Part shown: piece by piece, positions 28,101 through 43,100 of the stretch | How the letters are laid out: every line of letters begins with the position of its first letter | Position numbering within the stretch: the stretch's first letter is position 1 | From: Branchiostoma floridae | Taxonomy: Eukaryota > Chordata > Leptocardii > Amphioxiformes > Branchiostomatidae | Length of the DNA: 62,000 nt | Direction: 5' to 3' | NCBI RefSeq assembly: GCF_000003815.2 | Contig: NC_049991.1 | Location: 14,554,154 to 14,616,153 of the forward strand | The notes under the pieces: generated by a model | Databases searched by the model: none | Told to the model about the DNA's origin: nothing | The model's input: only the letters and a program-made list of their open reading frames with translations | Made by a program: the position numbers and the translations under genes

Positions 28101-31100
28101 AGATCTCGAAATCCCAACCAACGTAATGTTTCACTGGCATGGAAGTTTGTTACTGCCAATTCGGAAATTGTGTCACAAAGAAAACTTGGTTTCCCTCAAT
28201 TACAAGTCCGTAGAGCAAGAAAGCGTCTCCAATTGGGTGTGAATGGACAAAAGTCTTTTCATGTGATAATGCTGATTGGTACAGAGCTTTGAAGTTGCCT
28301 GGGGACTATTACAGGCCAGATAAACTCTGTTTTATAGCATACATGCTCTGAAGATGTAATGGTCTCTGACAGGAGAGCCTGGAGTGATAACAGCTGGTTG
28401 ATATGGGTAATAGCCAACTGTCTACATGGCTGTAGGGTTGTGTGAAGTGAGCATACAAATTAGATATGAAGAGTATTAGAATTGGCAAGAAACCAATGCC
28501 AGGTACTAGTTTTTAGTCAGATAAAAGTTTCTACAATGTACATGTAGCTGCATATTTTGTGTGAATGTGATGGTCTCAAATATACAATCATGTATTTCAC
28601 CAAATTGTATTCTTACTTCATGCATTCCCAAATCCCTGTGGACTGCAGACCATCATAGGAATCAGCTGAACTTCTATCACATGGATGATATGAGAATTGT
28701 TACCCACCCCCAGAAACAGGCTATCTTACATACGGCCACAGGTGGTTCAAGATACAGTCATTGATTCCCGCCCCTTCAAATTTAGTAATTGCTTCTGGAT
28801 TAATGTCGTTACGTGATAAGTAGCATCAAATCCATCTTGATAGGCGGCAAAAGTTCTCTCAGTATGGAAACTGTGCTTTCATGGTCATTCTAGATCTTCA
28901 TCCACGGGCATTAAAGAGCTTCATGACGCCAAGCCAATTTTTGTCACCACTTTTATCATCTTTCTCACTGGAATACCAAGTTGCCTTGTGCATTTTAAAG
29001 AATGATATAGCATGCAAGCAGAATTATGATGCATCTAGCTGCCTTTACCATTCCAAGTCTGAGAATCATTACCGTCATATGCAGTTCATGTATGTCAGTA
29101 TAGCTAAGGGCACAGCCCGCCGTATGTGCAATTTGTATGTAGTTTTTTTTGGGAGGCCACGTCCGCCACAACTATTTCTGAAAACGTTCAGGCTGTACAG
29201 GGCAGGCGCGTCGTCCGTACTGGCATGTACAGGGGGCAAATCTGCAGCCCGATGGCAAACAAAGTTTTGCCTGCACGTAAAGTTCTATGACGTGTCTGCA
29301 TGTTCCAAACTCCATCTGATTCCCTACGAGTTCGTACGGAGGCAGTACTTACCACTTATGGATCCCCAAAGATTGCTCACGTTTTGGCACGTAGACAGCA
29401 CGTATTTGCACGTACAGCAGGTTGTGCCCTTAGCTTAAGATATAAAGGATGTACTCAGTCTCTCTGCCTACCTAATTTCCTGTTTTAGTTGCAGTGAGTG
29501 TTTAATCATAATGAGAATTTAAGATGGTTCTTCAAAAACAAGGGGTCGATCTTGATCAAAGTTTCAAAGGCTGCCATCACCACACTTTGACATGCAACCA
29601 CATGTAGATCTGAACTTCTGAGAATAGAGTACATGCAACATCCAATTAATGTGGGCAGAGCACTGTAACATGATTCAAAGAATGTCATTTCTGAGCCACT
29701 GCAGATTGAAGATCAAGTGTTTTTGGAAAGCTCACTGTTTTCATTAACATATCAAGGACTGTGTTATGAACTGTATGTAATGCTAATGTCTGCAGAATGA
29801 TGAATGAGTATTGGGATAGCAAACAAAGCACAAGAAGTGGAGTGTGAGTGAAAAGTAAACAGGTACTACATCAGTACATGTAATCATGCCCTCTTTAGTA
29901 CTTAAAATCATCCATCTCAAATCATTCAGCATTGATGATGGAAATGACTCTAGCATATTAATGGTGCATCAATGGAAGATTAGTGACTTTGCCTCAGGAC
30001 CAAGAGGTTGTGAGTTTGACTCCCACCTGTTGTCACGCGACTTGCACACTACTTAAAAGGGTGGCAGCACTTAGAATGGGTTATCACGCCTAACTTGGGG
30101 AATTTCGTAGTACTACATAGTATACATATCGCCTGTCTCTACTGTTATAAACAAGCTCATTTGTCTATTGACTTCATTTTAGCTAAACTGGTTTGAGATC
30201 AAATTTGCATTGTTACATTAATTCAAGACAGCCATTTTGATGGCAGTTTCCATTGGAATTTGTATTTGAATTAACAGTTGAGTGGGAAATAAAATATTGT
30301 TTCTGATGTAAAATTGAGGCCCTACCAAAGCATCGATCATTACTAACCTAATGTGCTGTGTTGCTTGTCCTTGTATCAGAGAATTCCATCCACTGGCTGC
30401 GACCAATGGTTTGATCTTGAAGCAAGGTCAATCAGGTCAAAGGTCCAAGGCAAGCTCAGACTTCAACTTCAACTGGGGACTCAGGAGGTGGGTGAAGAGT
30501 TAACAGTTAACGCCTAGTTAACTTTTATCCGTTGGTTTTGATAACAAGGTATTCAGGGATATCAAGCTGACAGACGGTGCAATATTCTGAAAATAACTGC
30601 AATATTTTGAAATTGCAGTTTGAAAACACACTCCATCCATCGACTTGATATCCCTAAGGTAACAACAGATATATAGGTTTCCTCGCGGATAAAGGTGAAC
30701 TAGCATTACATCATGGTCCTGGGTAATGTGAGTAAGGATACTGCGGTCACCATAAAGCTGTCCCAAACGCTTCAGGAATCATGGTACCGTTTTGCCTAGA
30801 TGCGGGTATATTGCAGTCTGTATTCCTGTAGCATGTGTGACTTAAGATAAGGTTTCAGATTTGAACTGTTGCTTGCCTTCTGTTGCAGAGAGACACACCA
30901 TACAAGGACGAAGCCATAAGGGTTCATCAGGACCTGTACGATCTATTTGTGGAACATGAAGCCAGAACGCATTCTGTGAGTATCCTCAGCGCAGAGAAGC
31001 AGCTTTTTGTATTGTATAAGTTGGCCATTTATTCATTTTACAGAAGAAGAAGAACTTTATTGCATGACAATTGTACATGGTACAAACCATGGCAACAAAT

Positions 31101-34100
31101 TTTACGCAAAGTACAAAATGGAAGTATAGGATAAAGCTTAATAACCTAGTTAACATAACAATAAGGGCTGACAAATTCTTTGATATGGTATTATGATAAA
31201 GTAGGCTAATCATTAGTTTTGGTATTCGTTCTAATAGCAAAGCAGTCCTTCATATATTTGTCTATTTTTGCATTATGGGAGTTCTGACATCTAAAGATAT
31301 CTGCTCTCAGACAATTGAATGAGGTACAAAATAGAACCTGCTGGCTTACAGTCTGGTACTTGATGTACTTGATTGATGGCTTCTTCAATTCAACATGTGA
31401 AAATGCAGATTGCCTTGAAATTCATAATTCTATAATACAGAAAAATGTATCTAGAGAAAAAGAAATTATGGTGACTATAGACAGAAACAAACAGACCATA
31501 TCATTCTCAATTTTTTTCATCTCCACAGGACCAAGTTTTCGACAAGTGGGATGGGAACCTGAGTCAGCCGGCTCAGACTATTTTGCACCAGCACTTCATA
31601 CAGCAGGAGCTGACTATGGTGGATGAAGCTATAGTGTAAGGATCACATCATTCCATTGATTATTGACAGGATATAGACTTATTGGGGTATAGAATTATTG
31701 ATTTTATGATATTGAATTTTTTATAAGCATTGCCCTATTTTAAAGTTCAGCCTGTACAGCAAGTGACCACTGCTACATTAATCCAGATGACCTGATCAAT
31801 GTGACTATTAACATTAAGATAAAGGAAAAGATGTTGTAAATTCAGCAAATTTGTGTATCATTCTGATGGTATATCAATTTCAAAAGAGTCTATTGTAATG
31901 GTATCTATGAAAACAGCTACTATTTCTTGTAGTCAAGAGCAAAGGGAAACCAGTAATTCTGAGCATTTCTTGCTAGGCAAGTCCAATGGACTTTCTGTCA
32001 GAAAATGGGATAAATCAAAGGAAGGTCACAGTCTTCACACAGGCAACCTCTGTTTAGACAGCAGTATGACTAATACAGACATATTTCTAACAATTCCGCC
32101 CCCCCCCCCCTCCAGTCGTTGGAGAGCCTACAGTAAGCAGCACCTGCAGTATGCCTTTGACTACGAGTTCCTTTACAAACTTCTGCACGAGCTGCACAAC
32201 AGCTGGCAGCCAGACAAGCTCACCAGAGAGGAGGTAAAAATATGTCCACAGTTTGTCGTAATTTTTCTACTGACTGCACATGTTAGATGTAATGAAGTGT
32301 TCTACATGTAGTTCTAGTCTAGTTCTAGTCCATAGTCTGCAAACTTCCTGGTGCAAATATCACACAGACGGAGGAGGTGTTCTGGTAAGTGCAGTATCAT
32401 GGTAATACTGTGGGAAAGGTATACCCAGTCTATCTTATAGTCTTTTAGTGCTCATACTTCTCAACTTAAACCGATTTTGCCCTTGCAAATTCTGATATTT
32501 GGCTACACATTCACACTTGTGTATGATTAAATGTATTGAATACCTAAAGATATGATTTGGGGCATGTACAATCTGCTGGCAGCTTCCTTTGGATGTTCAC
32601 AAATTTGGCTAGAATCAAGACTCAGTACAATATGAGGTTATTAGAAGAGATTCAGTCATGTATGAATACAGTTACTACAATATAGGCATAGATTAGCACA
32701 TTTATTGTTGTAGTCAATGAACCAATAGTCAAGTGTATTTCCTACATGTACATGTACCATCAACAAACCAACTCACAAATCTGACATAAATTTCTACTCA
32801 CTGTTGTTCTTTCTAGGAGCAGGATCTAGCTGAGTCATTTGCAGACTTCATAGAGCTGTGCATGTCTCTTCTTGATCAGCACAGAGGCCTGTTTCCTCCC
32901 AACAACAAACAGGCCATCTGCAAGCTGGAGTACATACTCAGGTCAGTACTAATCCTTCTCACATCTAGTGCTGGGAAATAAAGGAAATGGACACTGTAAT
33001 GATGTAGAGATTAAACTTTAACTATTTTTCTGTGAGGCAGAATAAGAGGAAACTCACAACTTTTTTCATACCTTGCATACCATACATGTATTTTCATACT
33101 CGAACTCAAAGCTAACTTAAGCTCTCAACTTACACGGCACAATTTAGGTGTGCTGCATCTAATCTGTGCTGTTGATGCTAGGATATCAAATATCACATGC
33201 TTTGTACAAGCATCCCAAAATTTTACTATATCTCTTCTAAAGCAAATCCTGTACCCATTTATAGGTCAGTGATTGCCCCTGTCCTTGGTGCTGAAAATGG
33301 TCCTGGTGTTAAAATACATCTTCCTTTCGTTATGTCACTACCATACAAAAAAATGTAACCTCCATAAACCATTTATCAAGTTACATTATTCTACCATTTT
33401 GAAAAACAGTATGTTTGAGAGATCTCTAAGTTCAGCATCCACGTGGTATACACAGGTTAGATTATACTGGAGTGCACTATGCTAGGGGATGTTGCACTGG
33501 ACATCTCTTTAGATACATTCTTTGGGCTTGGCAGATAACACTAGTTTATCTTTATCCGTGAGGTAACCTATATTTGTTGCTTAAAAAACAGGTTTTTCAG
33601 GGATGTCAAGTCAACAGAAAGTGGTTTTAAATTGCACTATTTCAAAAATACTCTCAGTAGTTTGAAACCACGTCTGTCACCTTGATTTTCATAAATACCG
33701 TATTTTGAAAGCAACGGATAAAGGTTTCCCCGCGGATAAAGGGGAACTAGCGTTATGTGTTACCTGGTGGAATTTGTCAGTAAATGTTAGATCGTTGAAG
33801 CTCACACTTTGAATATTTTTTGCATGTACTAACTCCACAGGTGCCTACAGTTGATAGACGACATGCCAGCCTACAGTAAAGTCTGCCCCTTCCATGCTCC
33901 CATGCGCAGAGAGATCATCAAAGTCATCAAGGTATCTTTACTGGATTATGGATAAGGCAGTAGGTCTAGATCTGTTCCCCACAATCACATTATGATAAGC
34001 CCTCCTATAGGAGACTTTTGGGACCCTGGATTAGATTACTTATGGGTCAGGAAGAATCATAGCTTTTGTTTTCAAATTGGTGTTTTTCTACTCCCTTCCC

Positions 34101-37100
34101 CTAAAGACAAAATGGGAAATACATGTAACGCCAATTCACCTTTATTCGGTGGTTAACCTATATCCGTTGTTTTTAAAAACAGGGTATTTAGATATATCAA
34201 GTCAAAGGACGATTGTTTTAAAATTGTGATATTTTCAAAACATTGCAGTTTGAAACCACCGTGGACCTGACATCCCTTAGTACTTCCTGTATTCAAATAC
34301 AATGGATATAGGTTACCCCACGGATAAAGGTGAACCAGCGTTACATGACTGTGTATATATGCAGTATGTATTTATCTATGTATCTACTGTTTGTCTTTTC
34401 ACATCTCTCCAGGGAGCATCATCATTATTACGTTTGCCTGTAAATGTTATACAAATGGCTGGAGCAGAACATAGAAAAATGAGGACATCATGCCTTCCAA
34501 TTTAGGCCAAATACTATGAATATTGGAACACGTATGAGGATGACTACTCTTTGAATATCCCAAAAGATTTATTCCATTTTCAGCTTTAGCCATTTTGATG
34601 AATTTTATGCGTACAAACAAGACGTGCAAATTAAGGAACCCTCCATGAGCATTCAGAGATCTTTGGAAGATCTTCCGTGCCATGTATGGCTGTGTATTGC
34701 TTTTAGATCCCCCCCCCCCCAAAAAAAAGAGTGTTTTTGTAAGTGATGTATTTGGGCAACTCTTCTATTGAAGACAGAATGGAGATGTTTATTTATTTGA
34801 CTAAAAGCAAATGTTAGCCTTGAAGTCTGCAGTTGTCCAATTATCCTTTCTTCTCCAAGCAGAGGTTGAGTTGCAGAGATATAGTAGTAGTCAGGATTTT
34901 TATCGGCTCTCTCCTCTCATGAGCCATTGAAAATCCCGACTACTGCAGCTATATCTCCGCAACTCAGCCTCTGCTTGGAGAATATATCCTTGACTTTACG
35001 TACCCAGCAGTATACACAATCTTACATCTTGTGTTTTACAGCAAGGCACGAAGGACTGGTACCTCAAGGTCAGAGCCATCACAAAGCCCATGACCCATGT
35101 AAGTACACGCACATCACACAAGAGTTGCTTGTTAAAGCTCAAGCAAATACATGTTGCACCTGCTTTACATTTAGATAGTACTGTAGCTGATGTAAATTGC
35201 TGTTACTGTATCAAGCAAGCCAAGAATATTCAAATGTAAGTAACATTGTACACATTCAAAGAAAGCTAGGACTTTAATGTGGGTTTCACTGTGATCCCTT
35301 GAGATTTGTGGGCAAAGAGTTTGTGTTTGAGGATTGTGTCGCTTTGCTGCCAACATGAATCTAGCAGAAAGAGAAGAGCACACAAAATCTTACTTAGTAC
35401 ATGTGAATGCAGCTAAAAGCCAGAGCCTAAGAAAAATGCCTCAGGCACAGACATTTTGTAAAACATTGGTTCTGTAGGTGACTTATGTGTGCTTTGTTAC
35501 CATGGAGTATCAAGTCACACAACCATCACTGTTCTTCCGAATTTAGCCCTTGGTGCTTTCTCTACTAACCAAGAATATCTGTTTGAATCTTGCCTGTTTT
35601 TCTCTCGATCCATTGGGACTCAGTAAACCATTAAAAGTGATTGGCACAGTAATTTGATTCTCAAGCCTCAAAGCCCTTCAAGTCCGCCTTACGTTAGGTA
35701 AATCAATCAGTCATCCCTTTATGGTACATCTGGGAAAAGTGGAGAAACTTGGATGAAAGTGTAATTCAATCCTGGAGCTTAATTGGCACTATAATTGCAT
35801 TGTGTCACAAGCCTACAATTGGCTATCTGCCCTGTTATAAGCCTATTGGGAATGTGCAACATGGCATTAGTCTGCACAAAGATACAATTCTCTGTGACAA
35901 AACAAACCATGATAGCCTTCCATGACTTACTTGGTAGCCCTCACCATGTTCATGTCTTTCTGTCTGAAAGTACTGACTTACATATATACTAACTACTGTA
36001 GAGACAATGTTTGTTGCTTTTATGGTTAAAATCCTTTAAACATTTAAGAGCCTTACAGCTGATGATAACTTCACTTAAATTTGTATTTATTTGGCATATA
36101 ACACAAGTTTGCCTTTATCCGTGGGGTAACCTACATGTATATCCGTTGTTTTTAAAAACATGGTATTAGGGATTCAAATCGACGAACTTTGGTTTCAAGT
36201 TTTAATATTTTGAAAATTGCAATTTTATATCACCATCCGTCAACTTGATATCCTTTAATGCCATGTTTTTAAGCAACAAATATAGGTTACCCTGTGGATA
36301 AACGTGAACTGGCATTAATGCTCAATTGTCAAGCTGGATCATTTTGCAATTTTCCCCCAGGTGTCAGAGGAAATGCTACAGGCCATAGTCAATGAAATCC
36401 ATGTCCTGAGAAATGCGATTGAGAGCTGTGACCCTCTCAAGCCTTTGTCATGGTTCCTCAGTGTAGGGTTATTCAGTGCTGGAATATATCTAAATACATT
36501 GTATAACAGATGACACAAATTTTGTTGTTGTGTCCTGTTCAGTTTTTGATTGTTTATAATTGGTTCTAATCTTGCAGGGTGTTTCAACTGCATGCAGTTT
36601 ATTTGCATACAGTTACTATAAAGTTGTAAAACACAATACTCTAAAAATGGTCCTTTTGGGGTCATGTTCTGGTCACACAGTTCAAGGATAAGAAACCATT
36701 GTGTCCTTCAGCTCCACGAGTTTACATTGTTGCTCAATGCAGCATTTTCTTGTTCATGCTGCTTTCATAGATATTTTTTTCAAATGGATGCTGGGAATGT
36801 TCAAAATCTCCAAGACTTTTTGTCATCATTGGTACCAGATATTGTCATGATTTCATATGCTATTTCTGTACTCAAGGTAGAGGGCTTACCAACAAGCTTA
36901 TGATCAGTCCTCAGTCGTGACTGAAAGGTCACTTGACAGGCTTTGAGTCATATCATCCAGAGAAGGGTCAGAGGACTAAATGAAAGCTTGTTGTTTACTT
37001 TGTGTACAGAAATAGCATTAAACTTCTGTACAATGCCAATTACTGTCACAGCACCTTCATGTATATATAGCTATCAGAAAGTTGATAAATGACTTTGATG

Positions 37101-40100
37101 GTGTTCTATCTTTGACCAGTCGGATGAGGAGGTCCTACAGTCCATGGTCAAGCTGACCTATGAGATCAACACAGATGTACAGAAGGCCCTCAAGTATTAC
37201 AACAAGTTGTTTCTAAGGTGAGAACAATTCTAAACACCAACTTACATGATGTACGAGAAGCATTTTATCCTTGTTGTATGAGATAACCTCACATTACGTG
37301 CATGTCGTGGTAAGATGGTAGGTGCACTATTTTCAATATCTAAAGTAATTATACTGAATTATGCATGACTATAAAGTTGGCTGTAACTTATACTGTGGCA
37401 TGATTTCAGTAATCAGTGACAATTTCTTCCATATTTGTTTTAGTGTTGTCAAAGTGGACTACTTCACAGTTGCATACAAACAACTGGAATCTCTGGTGAG
37501 TCTTTTTAAGTAATCAGTAGACTCGTAGACTTGCCTGACTAAAGTGCTATGTAACTGTCATGGGACTTCTGTGAGCTAAAGACACTTTCCTTTCATGTTT
37601 TGCTTCCTCACAGTCTTATTGACATTACCATTTCCATGTCTTTCTGGGGCCTTACTAAAAGTATTGACACCAAGTCACAAGTGAGGCCAGAGAAAACAGA
37701 AATAGATATTATAAAGATCCACAAATGATAGTGATACACACAGCACCTTTTTGTTTTATCTATGTAAGACTTTTAATACTGACATTTCAACTAAAACATT
37801 GATCAGCCAAATACACCTTTATTTCATACTTTAATTTATTGTAGTCTTCATGAGTTCATCCTTTCCATCCTAGTTGCACAAGGACATAAACGCAGGCATG
37901 GAGGACATCAATGTGACCCTCCAGACCGAGCCATCCCCTTCTGCCTCCGACGAGGAAGATGTCACCATCAGTACATCCTTGTTTGAGCTTTACCTGGCTC
38001 TCAAGGAGTTCCATGCCTTTAAGGAGTCACTCCCTGCCAGGTGACTTTTTTCATACTTAAGCAATGTCTTAAGATTTATTTCTTTGCCACATCATTAGAT
38101 TCCCTGCACATCCCCAGACAAACCAGACTTGTAGCCAGCCTGAAATCATTTTCCATCCCCTTGATTTTGAATCCTATTGAGCACTTTCGGTGCAACATTC
38201 CTAGGGGGTCCAACATGTATTTCCTGCATTTTGAGGTGTAAATTTTGCTGGTCGTTCAACAGCATCTGTTTTGGTAAAAAATTACACAAGGGATATCTTT
38301 ACATTTTGTCTGTCACAGAAGACGGAATGGGCAAAATTTTTTCCATCCCCAGCTGCAAAATTCTGTCTAAGGATGGGTGCTGGCTATAACCCTGGGACAA
38401 ACATACCTTAATGCAGAACTACAGGTTTAAAAAGATGAATTTCATCAGTATTATATTTATGAGATGTTGACCTGTACTTTATTTTATTTATAGTGAAAAA
38501 AGTGAGCTGCACATGGACAGTTTTTATGTGTGGTTTGAACCAGCAATCAAGAGATGGTTTAGTCTGGCACGGCACAAGGCCTTCCGGCGTCTGGAGAAAG
38601 CTGTTGAATTGGACAAGGTACATTTTATGATATTCTCTGATGGAAAACTTACAAACTAAATGTCAATTGTATTTTAGTGTGTCATGTTGTGAGATTAGTT
38701 GTATGTCAGTTGACAGTTATATAACTGTAGTTGGGTGATTGACACAAACTAGTTTCCAAGGCAGTTACCACACAAAAATGTGCATTATATAGCATTGCTG
38801 AAGGGTATATTTTCTGGGTAATATGTCTTAGCCAGAAAAATTACTGGTCGATTATATTTGTTCAGTGTTTGGTTCCATTTGTGCATATAGCAACTTAACT
38901 TGATATTACAGTTTCTTATACTAATTAAAGTGTCTTTTGTATCTACGTACTAGTTTCTCAGGATACTTCTCAACCCATTCCACGTTTTAAGCACTTGAAG
39001 ATATATTCTATGATAATGTACAATATCAAATGGTGTTTCTTTTATGTTTACTGACACAATTTCCTCATTTTCCCCTCAAAACCTCTCTGGACCATCGACA
39101 GGAGGTATATGACTCATTTTTTAAATGTCTTGCACAGCCTTAATGCAAGCACCTCCCTTCATAGCACTCCCTTCCCTTTGGCATGGTAATGTGGTGTTGG
39201 TTGGGTGTCTACATGTGGAGTCTGTTTTAATTTTTTGCTTTACCTAGTTTTGTATGGTGGTGGAAGGTGATTGCTGCTATTTGCAATGATAATAATTGCA
39301 AACATTATCCGCAATTTGCATGAAGGCAAAATTGGCAGGATTCAAGTACTGTAGTATTTTTTCTTACCAAGGTTGTGGAAGTATCTAGTACATGTAGCAT
39401 CTGACAATCTGAATACTGTTTAAACAGGACATTCTTCTCTGTCCCTACACATAGGTCGAGCTTGTACACTCTATGGTGAAACACAGTACATCAGCAGTTG
39501 ACGCCACCTGCTGCTTTGGACAGGTACTGCAGAACTACTATATTGTACATTTGTTAGGGAAGGCTCTGCGATTTTTCCAATAGAGATAGCAATCAGAGTC
39601 TGTAAATTTCAAGATTTTCGCTTTAAAGGCAGTCAGAACTTTCAACTGCAATTTATGTTACTATATCAATTGATTAACAAAAATAATGTTATCCAGGCTT
39701 TATAAATGGGAGACCACAGCCTAAGACCTACATGTATCCTAGCATCCTAATGGTAGTCATTGTCAACAGAGACTCTTCATACCTTCCAATGGAATCTGCT
39801 CCAACATACATGATTGTATAATACAGTGTATGTCTTTCAAGAACTAATAGGATGAAATATTACATTAGATAAGTATACACAGAATGAAATCTTTTTCATT
39901 CTATCATAAAGATAGCATTGAGCTTTGAAGAGAGTGCCTTGGACTTGGAGGTTTCACATCATTGAGATCATGTTTTGCAGCACACACAATGTCATGATCA
40001 TCTGTACTTTCTGCTGTTCCAGATCCGTGAGTTCTACAGACAGCTGGACTGGCCAGACCCAGTGGGGGCCTACACCTTTGTGACGCTTGTGATGGAGGAC

Positions 40101-43100
40101 ATCTGCAGCGGTGCCAGGTACTACGCAGAGCTCATGCACAAGAAGCTGAAGGCCGCGGGCTACTTTGACGATGAGGGGCAGTTTGATGTAACAGACCAGG
40201 TGAGAACTCAAACTTTAAGACAGTCCAGCAGGACAAGTAGTGCAAACATGGAAAGCAGGTGGAAAAATCCATCATTGTGGCCATTTGGACAAGGAGTGAC
40301 TATGTTATTAAGTCCACCCCAAACATTTGCTCACAAGCATTCCAGTAGGAGTTTTCTAACCCCAGATGAGGGGAAGACCCCAAAGCAATGGAAAGACCAG
40401 ACTGTGACACAGGAACTTAAAAAAATACAAAAATCTAGGGCCCTGAACCATGCAACAAGGCGGAAAATAATGGAGGGGGGCAACAGCCAATTTCTGACCT
40501 GAGTACTTATAGGGCTTTGCAATGCCCCAATTGCAATGTTAACTGAGTTTTGATTGTCAATGACCAAACCTTTTACTGTGCAACAACATATACAGCTCTA
40601 ACCTTGGGATGCCTTTGTAGCACAGCTCAGGCTGAAGATGAAGGGCTCAATGTTGGATCAAATGCATTGAATAATACAGAATAAGTTGTGATCGCATTAT
40701 GGTTAATACGATTTATAAGGAGTTGATCACTTCAAAGTATACTGATTAGTGCTTATAGCAAGCTTAGCAAGGAACATCACTGTATTAAGTTATTTAAGTG
40801 TAAAGGCGTTGTAACCAACCTGGAGGAAAAATGGGTAAAAGGCTTAGCCTAATTTCTTAAGGATTGCAATCCAGGTAAAGGAGGGCATTCTCATGTGTAT
40901 ATTAGCTAAAAATCCATCGGCTTAAGAGTGTTTTAATCCTACTTTGTCCACAGCTCTGCATAACACTGAACAACATCGAGCATGTCAAGAGGTCCTTGAG
41001 CTCTCTCCCAGAATCCCTTGGGTTTGCGGACATTGAGAGGTCCATGCAGAAGGTTTACGGAGAGGTCGGAGGTCAACAGTCGCACAGAACGCTGATCAAC
41101 ATGATGGACTCAGCCGATGATGACATGTCAAATAAAACATCTGATGTGGTGATCGTAGTTGGCAAGAAAGTAAGTAAAGTTGCACAATGATTCAGAACAA
41201 TCATTTCGTGATTGTCACACTGACAGTGGATATTATTAGCAAAGTCAATACTGCCAGGCTTGTCTTTCTTCAATCACACATTCCTGAGATATTTTCTACT
41301 CTTTTATCAAGGATTTTCCAGACTATAGAATTTTTAAAATATTTTCCAGATAGCTTCGACCACCTGTTGCATTAAAAACTGACACCTTTGAGATGAGATT
41401 GACAAATATGTACTTACATGGTACTGTTTCTTTCCCATACATGTAGATGCAGCCTGATATCAAGAAGTTTGTGTTCCACCTAGCCTGGGCTCCTGACTCT
41501 GCACGGACTGATGATGTGAGTACTTTAAACAGTCCTGAAGAATCATAACTGCTTCAAACTCATCTACATTTGTAAATATTATTCAGATGAGTTTAAACTT
41601 TGTTAAAATTCATTTTTAACTAACTTTTATCAAATGGACTTTCAGGTCCAAAAAGATGATTAGCAACATTTGACTTTTAAGAAGTGTGCCCATGAAAGTG
41701 TTTGGCTAAGTGCAAAATTCAAAGAAACATATTCTTAAGCTAAGATCTAGCTCTTCCTGTCCTTAATATAAGAAAACCTGTTTCAGATTCTGATACCTGT
41801 TAAAGATTTGCTGTTTATTAAGCAGACTGTTGATAACAACTAAAACTGGTTTGCTAATACCTAATGTGTTATTTAGGCTATCTGTCCCTTGATGGAGTAC
41901 TTGGACAACAACCTGAAGACCTTGAACATGAGTCTGCTCAGAGCAAATTTTGACAAGTGAGTGTTGATTTTTTGTTGAGTGTCTTCTCCAGTATTGTAAA
42001 GTAGTGAACTTGGTAATCATGTTTTCATTGCCTCCGTGAACAGTTTCATCAAGTTGGTAAATGACTTGTAAAAAGGCTGGCATTTTGGAACACAACCACT
42101 GGCAGTCATTATTACAGAGGAAGATCGCAGATGGTCCCCTAAACCGACTATTGGCTGTGTTGAAGAAACCTTTAAATTTACCCAGGCACGATTTCATTCC
42201 TTAGCTAATGCTGTGTTATGGACACATTATGTGATCTTTAAAAACATGACATGAGTTTAACTTTTATCACTAATTGATAACCAAAGAATGAAACTTACTG
42301 TTAATGGTAAAAGAGACAAAGATCATACAAGCATCTAATAAGTAATATACAATCATGTAACTCACAAAAAAGTTTTTTTGGTTCAGCTTGTAGTGCCTTG
42401 TGGCACATAGTTCAGCATGTTTTCTTGTTGTTTCCGTAACAGGGTACATACATACTTTATACAGGGAGTGGTTGCTTGCCCTTCCCCTTTAACGTGCTTG
42501 ACTGGCACCCCCTCGAACACGGGACCCCCATGTTACATTGTATTTCCCTTCCGAAAGATGGTGCAGCCCCAACTGAGATGCCCTTCCCAGAATTGAACTG
42601 TGGAGCTGATACCAGTTGTGCTACAGGGACATCACTATCATATATTCAAAAGAATCCTCTAATTTCTCCAGAATCCTTGACGAGATCTGGAACGTTGTTC
42701 TAAAAGAGCTGAGGGAGACTTTAGACGGGAACCTGGGGAAGGAGTCTCCGTTCTACTGCCGTCTGCACGAAGCCCTGGACATCCTGCTGGACCTTTTCCA
42801 TGCAGATGGGGAGGGGCTGGACGAAGAGGCGATACAAACAGACGACTACAAGGTATGCAGAGCTCGAAATACTGTAAATGTATTTAAGTTCGTGGGGATT
42901 TGATTTCGCGGTAGTGCTGGTTTTATCAAGGTTGCGGTAGCACCATGCACTGTAGTCTCTAACTGCCATGGAAAAATGTTCGAGGTGGTTTTAAGTTTGC
43001 GTTTAAGCGTTCACCACAAAAAAAAGCAAACATTAAACCACCGCGAAAGTTTCTGCATTTACAGTAACACCTGCATATGCAAGTTAGTGCAGGTGAAATT

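Noticed and set aside
28881-29438. 185-codon open frame on the + strand
   Set aside because: Its second half is the GCTAAGGGCACA element; the two halves show no protein-like content.
31853-32311. 152-codon frame containing exon 17
   Set aside because: Only the RWRAYSKQ... part (32116-32233) matches the family; the flanks are intron bracketed by consensus splice sites.
39101-39125. Possible micro-exon after ACCATCGACAG (EVYDS)
   Set aside because: Exons 24 and 25 already join in phase with a conserved sequence, and an insert here would interrupt MHD1.
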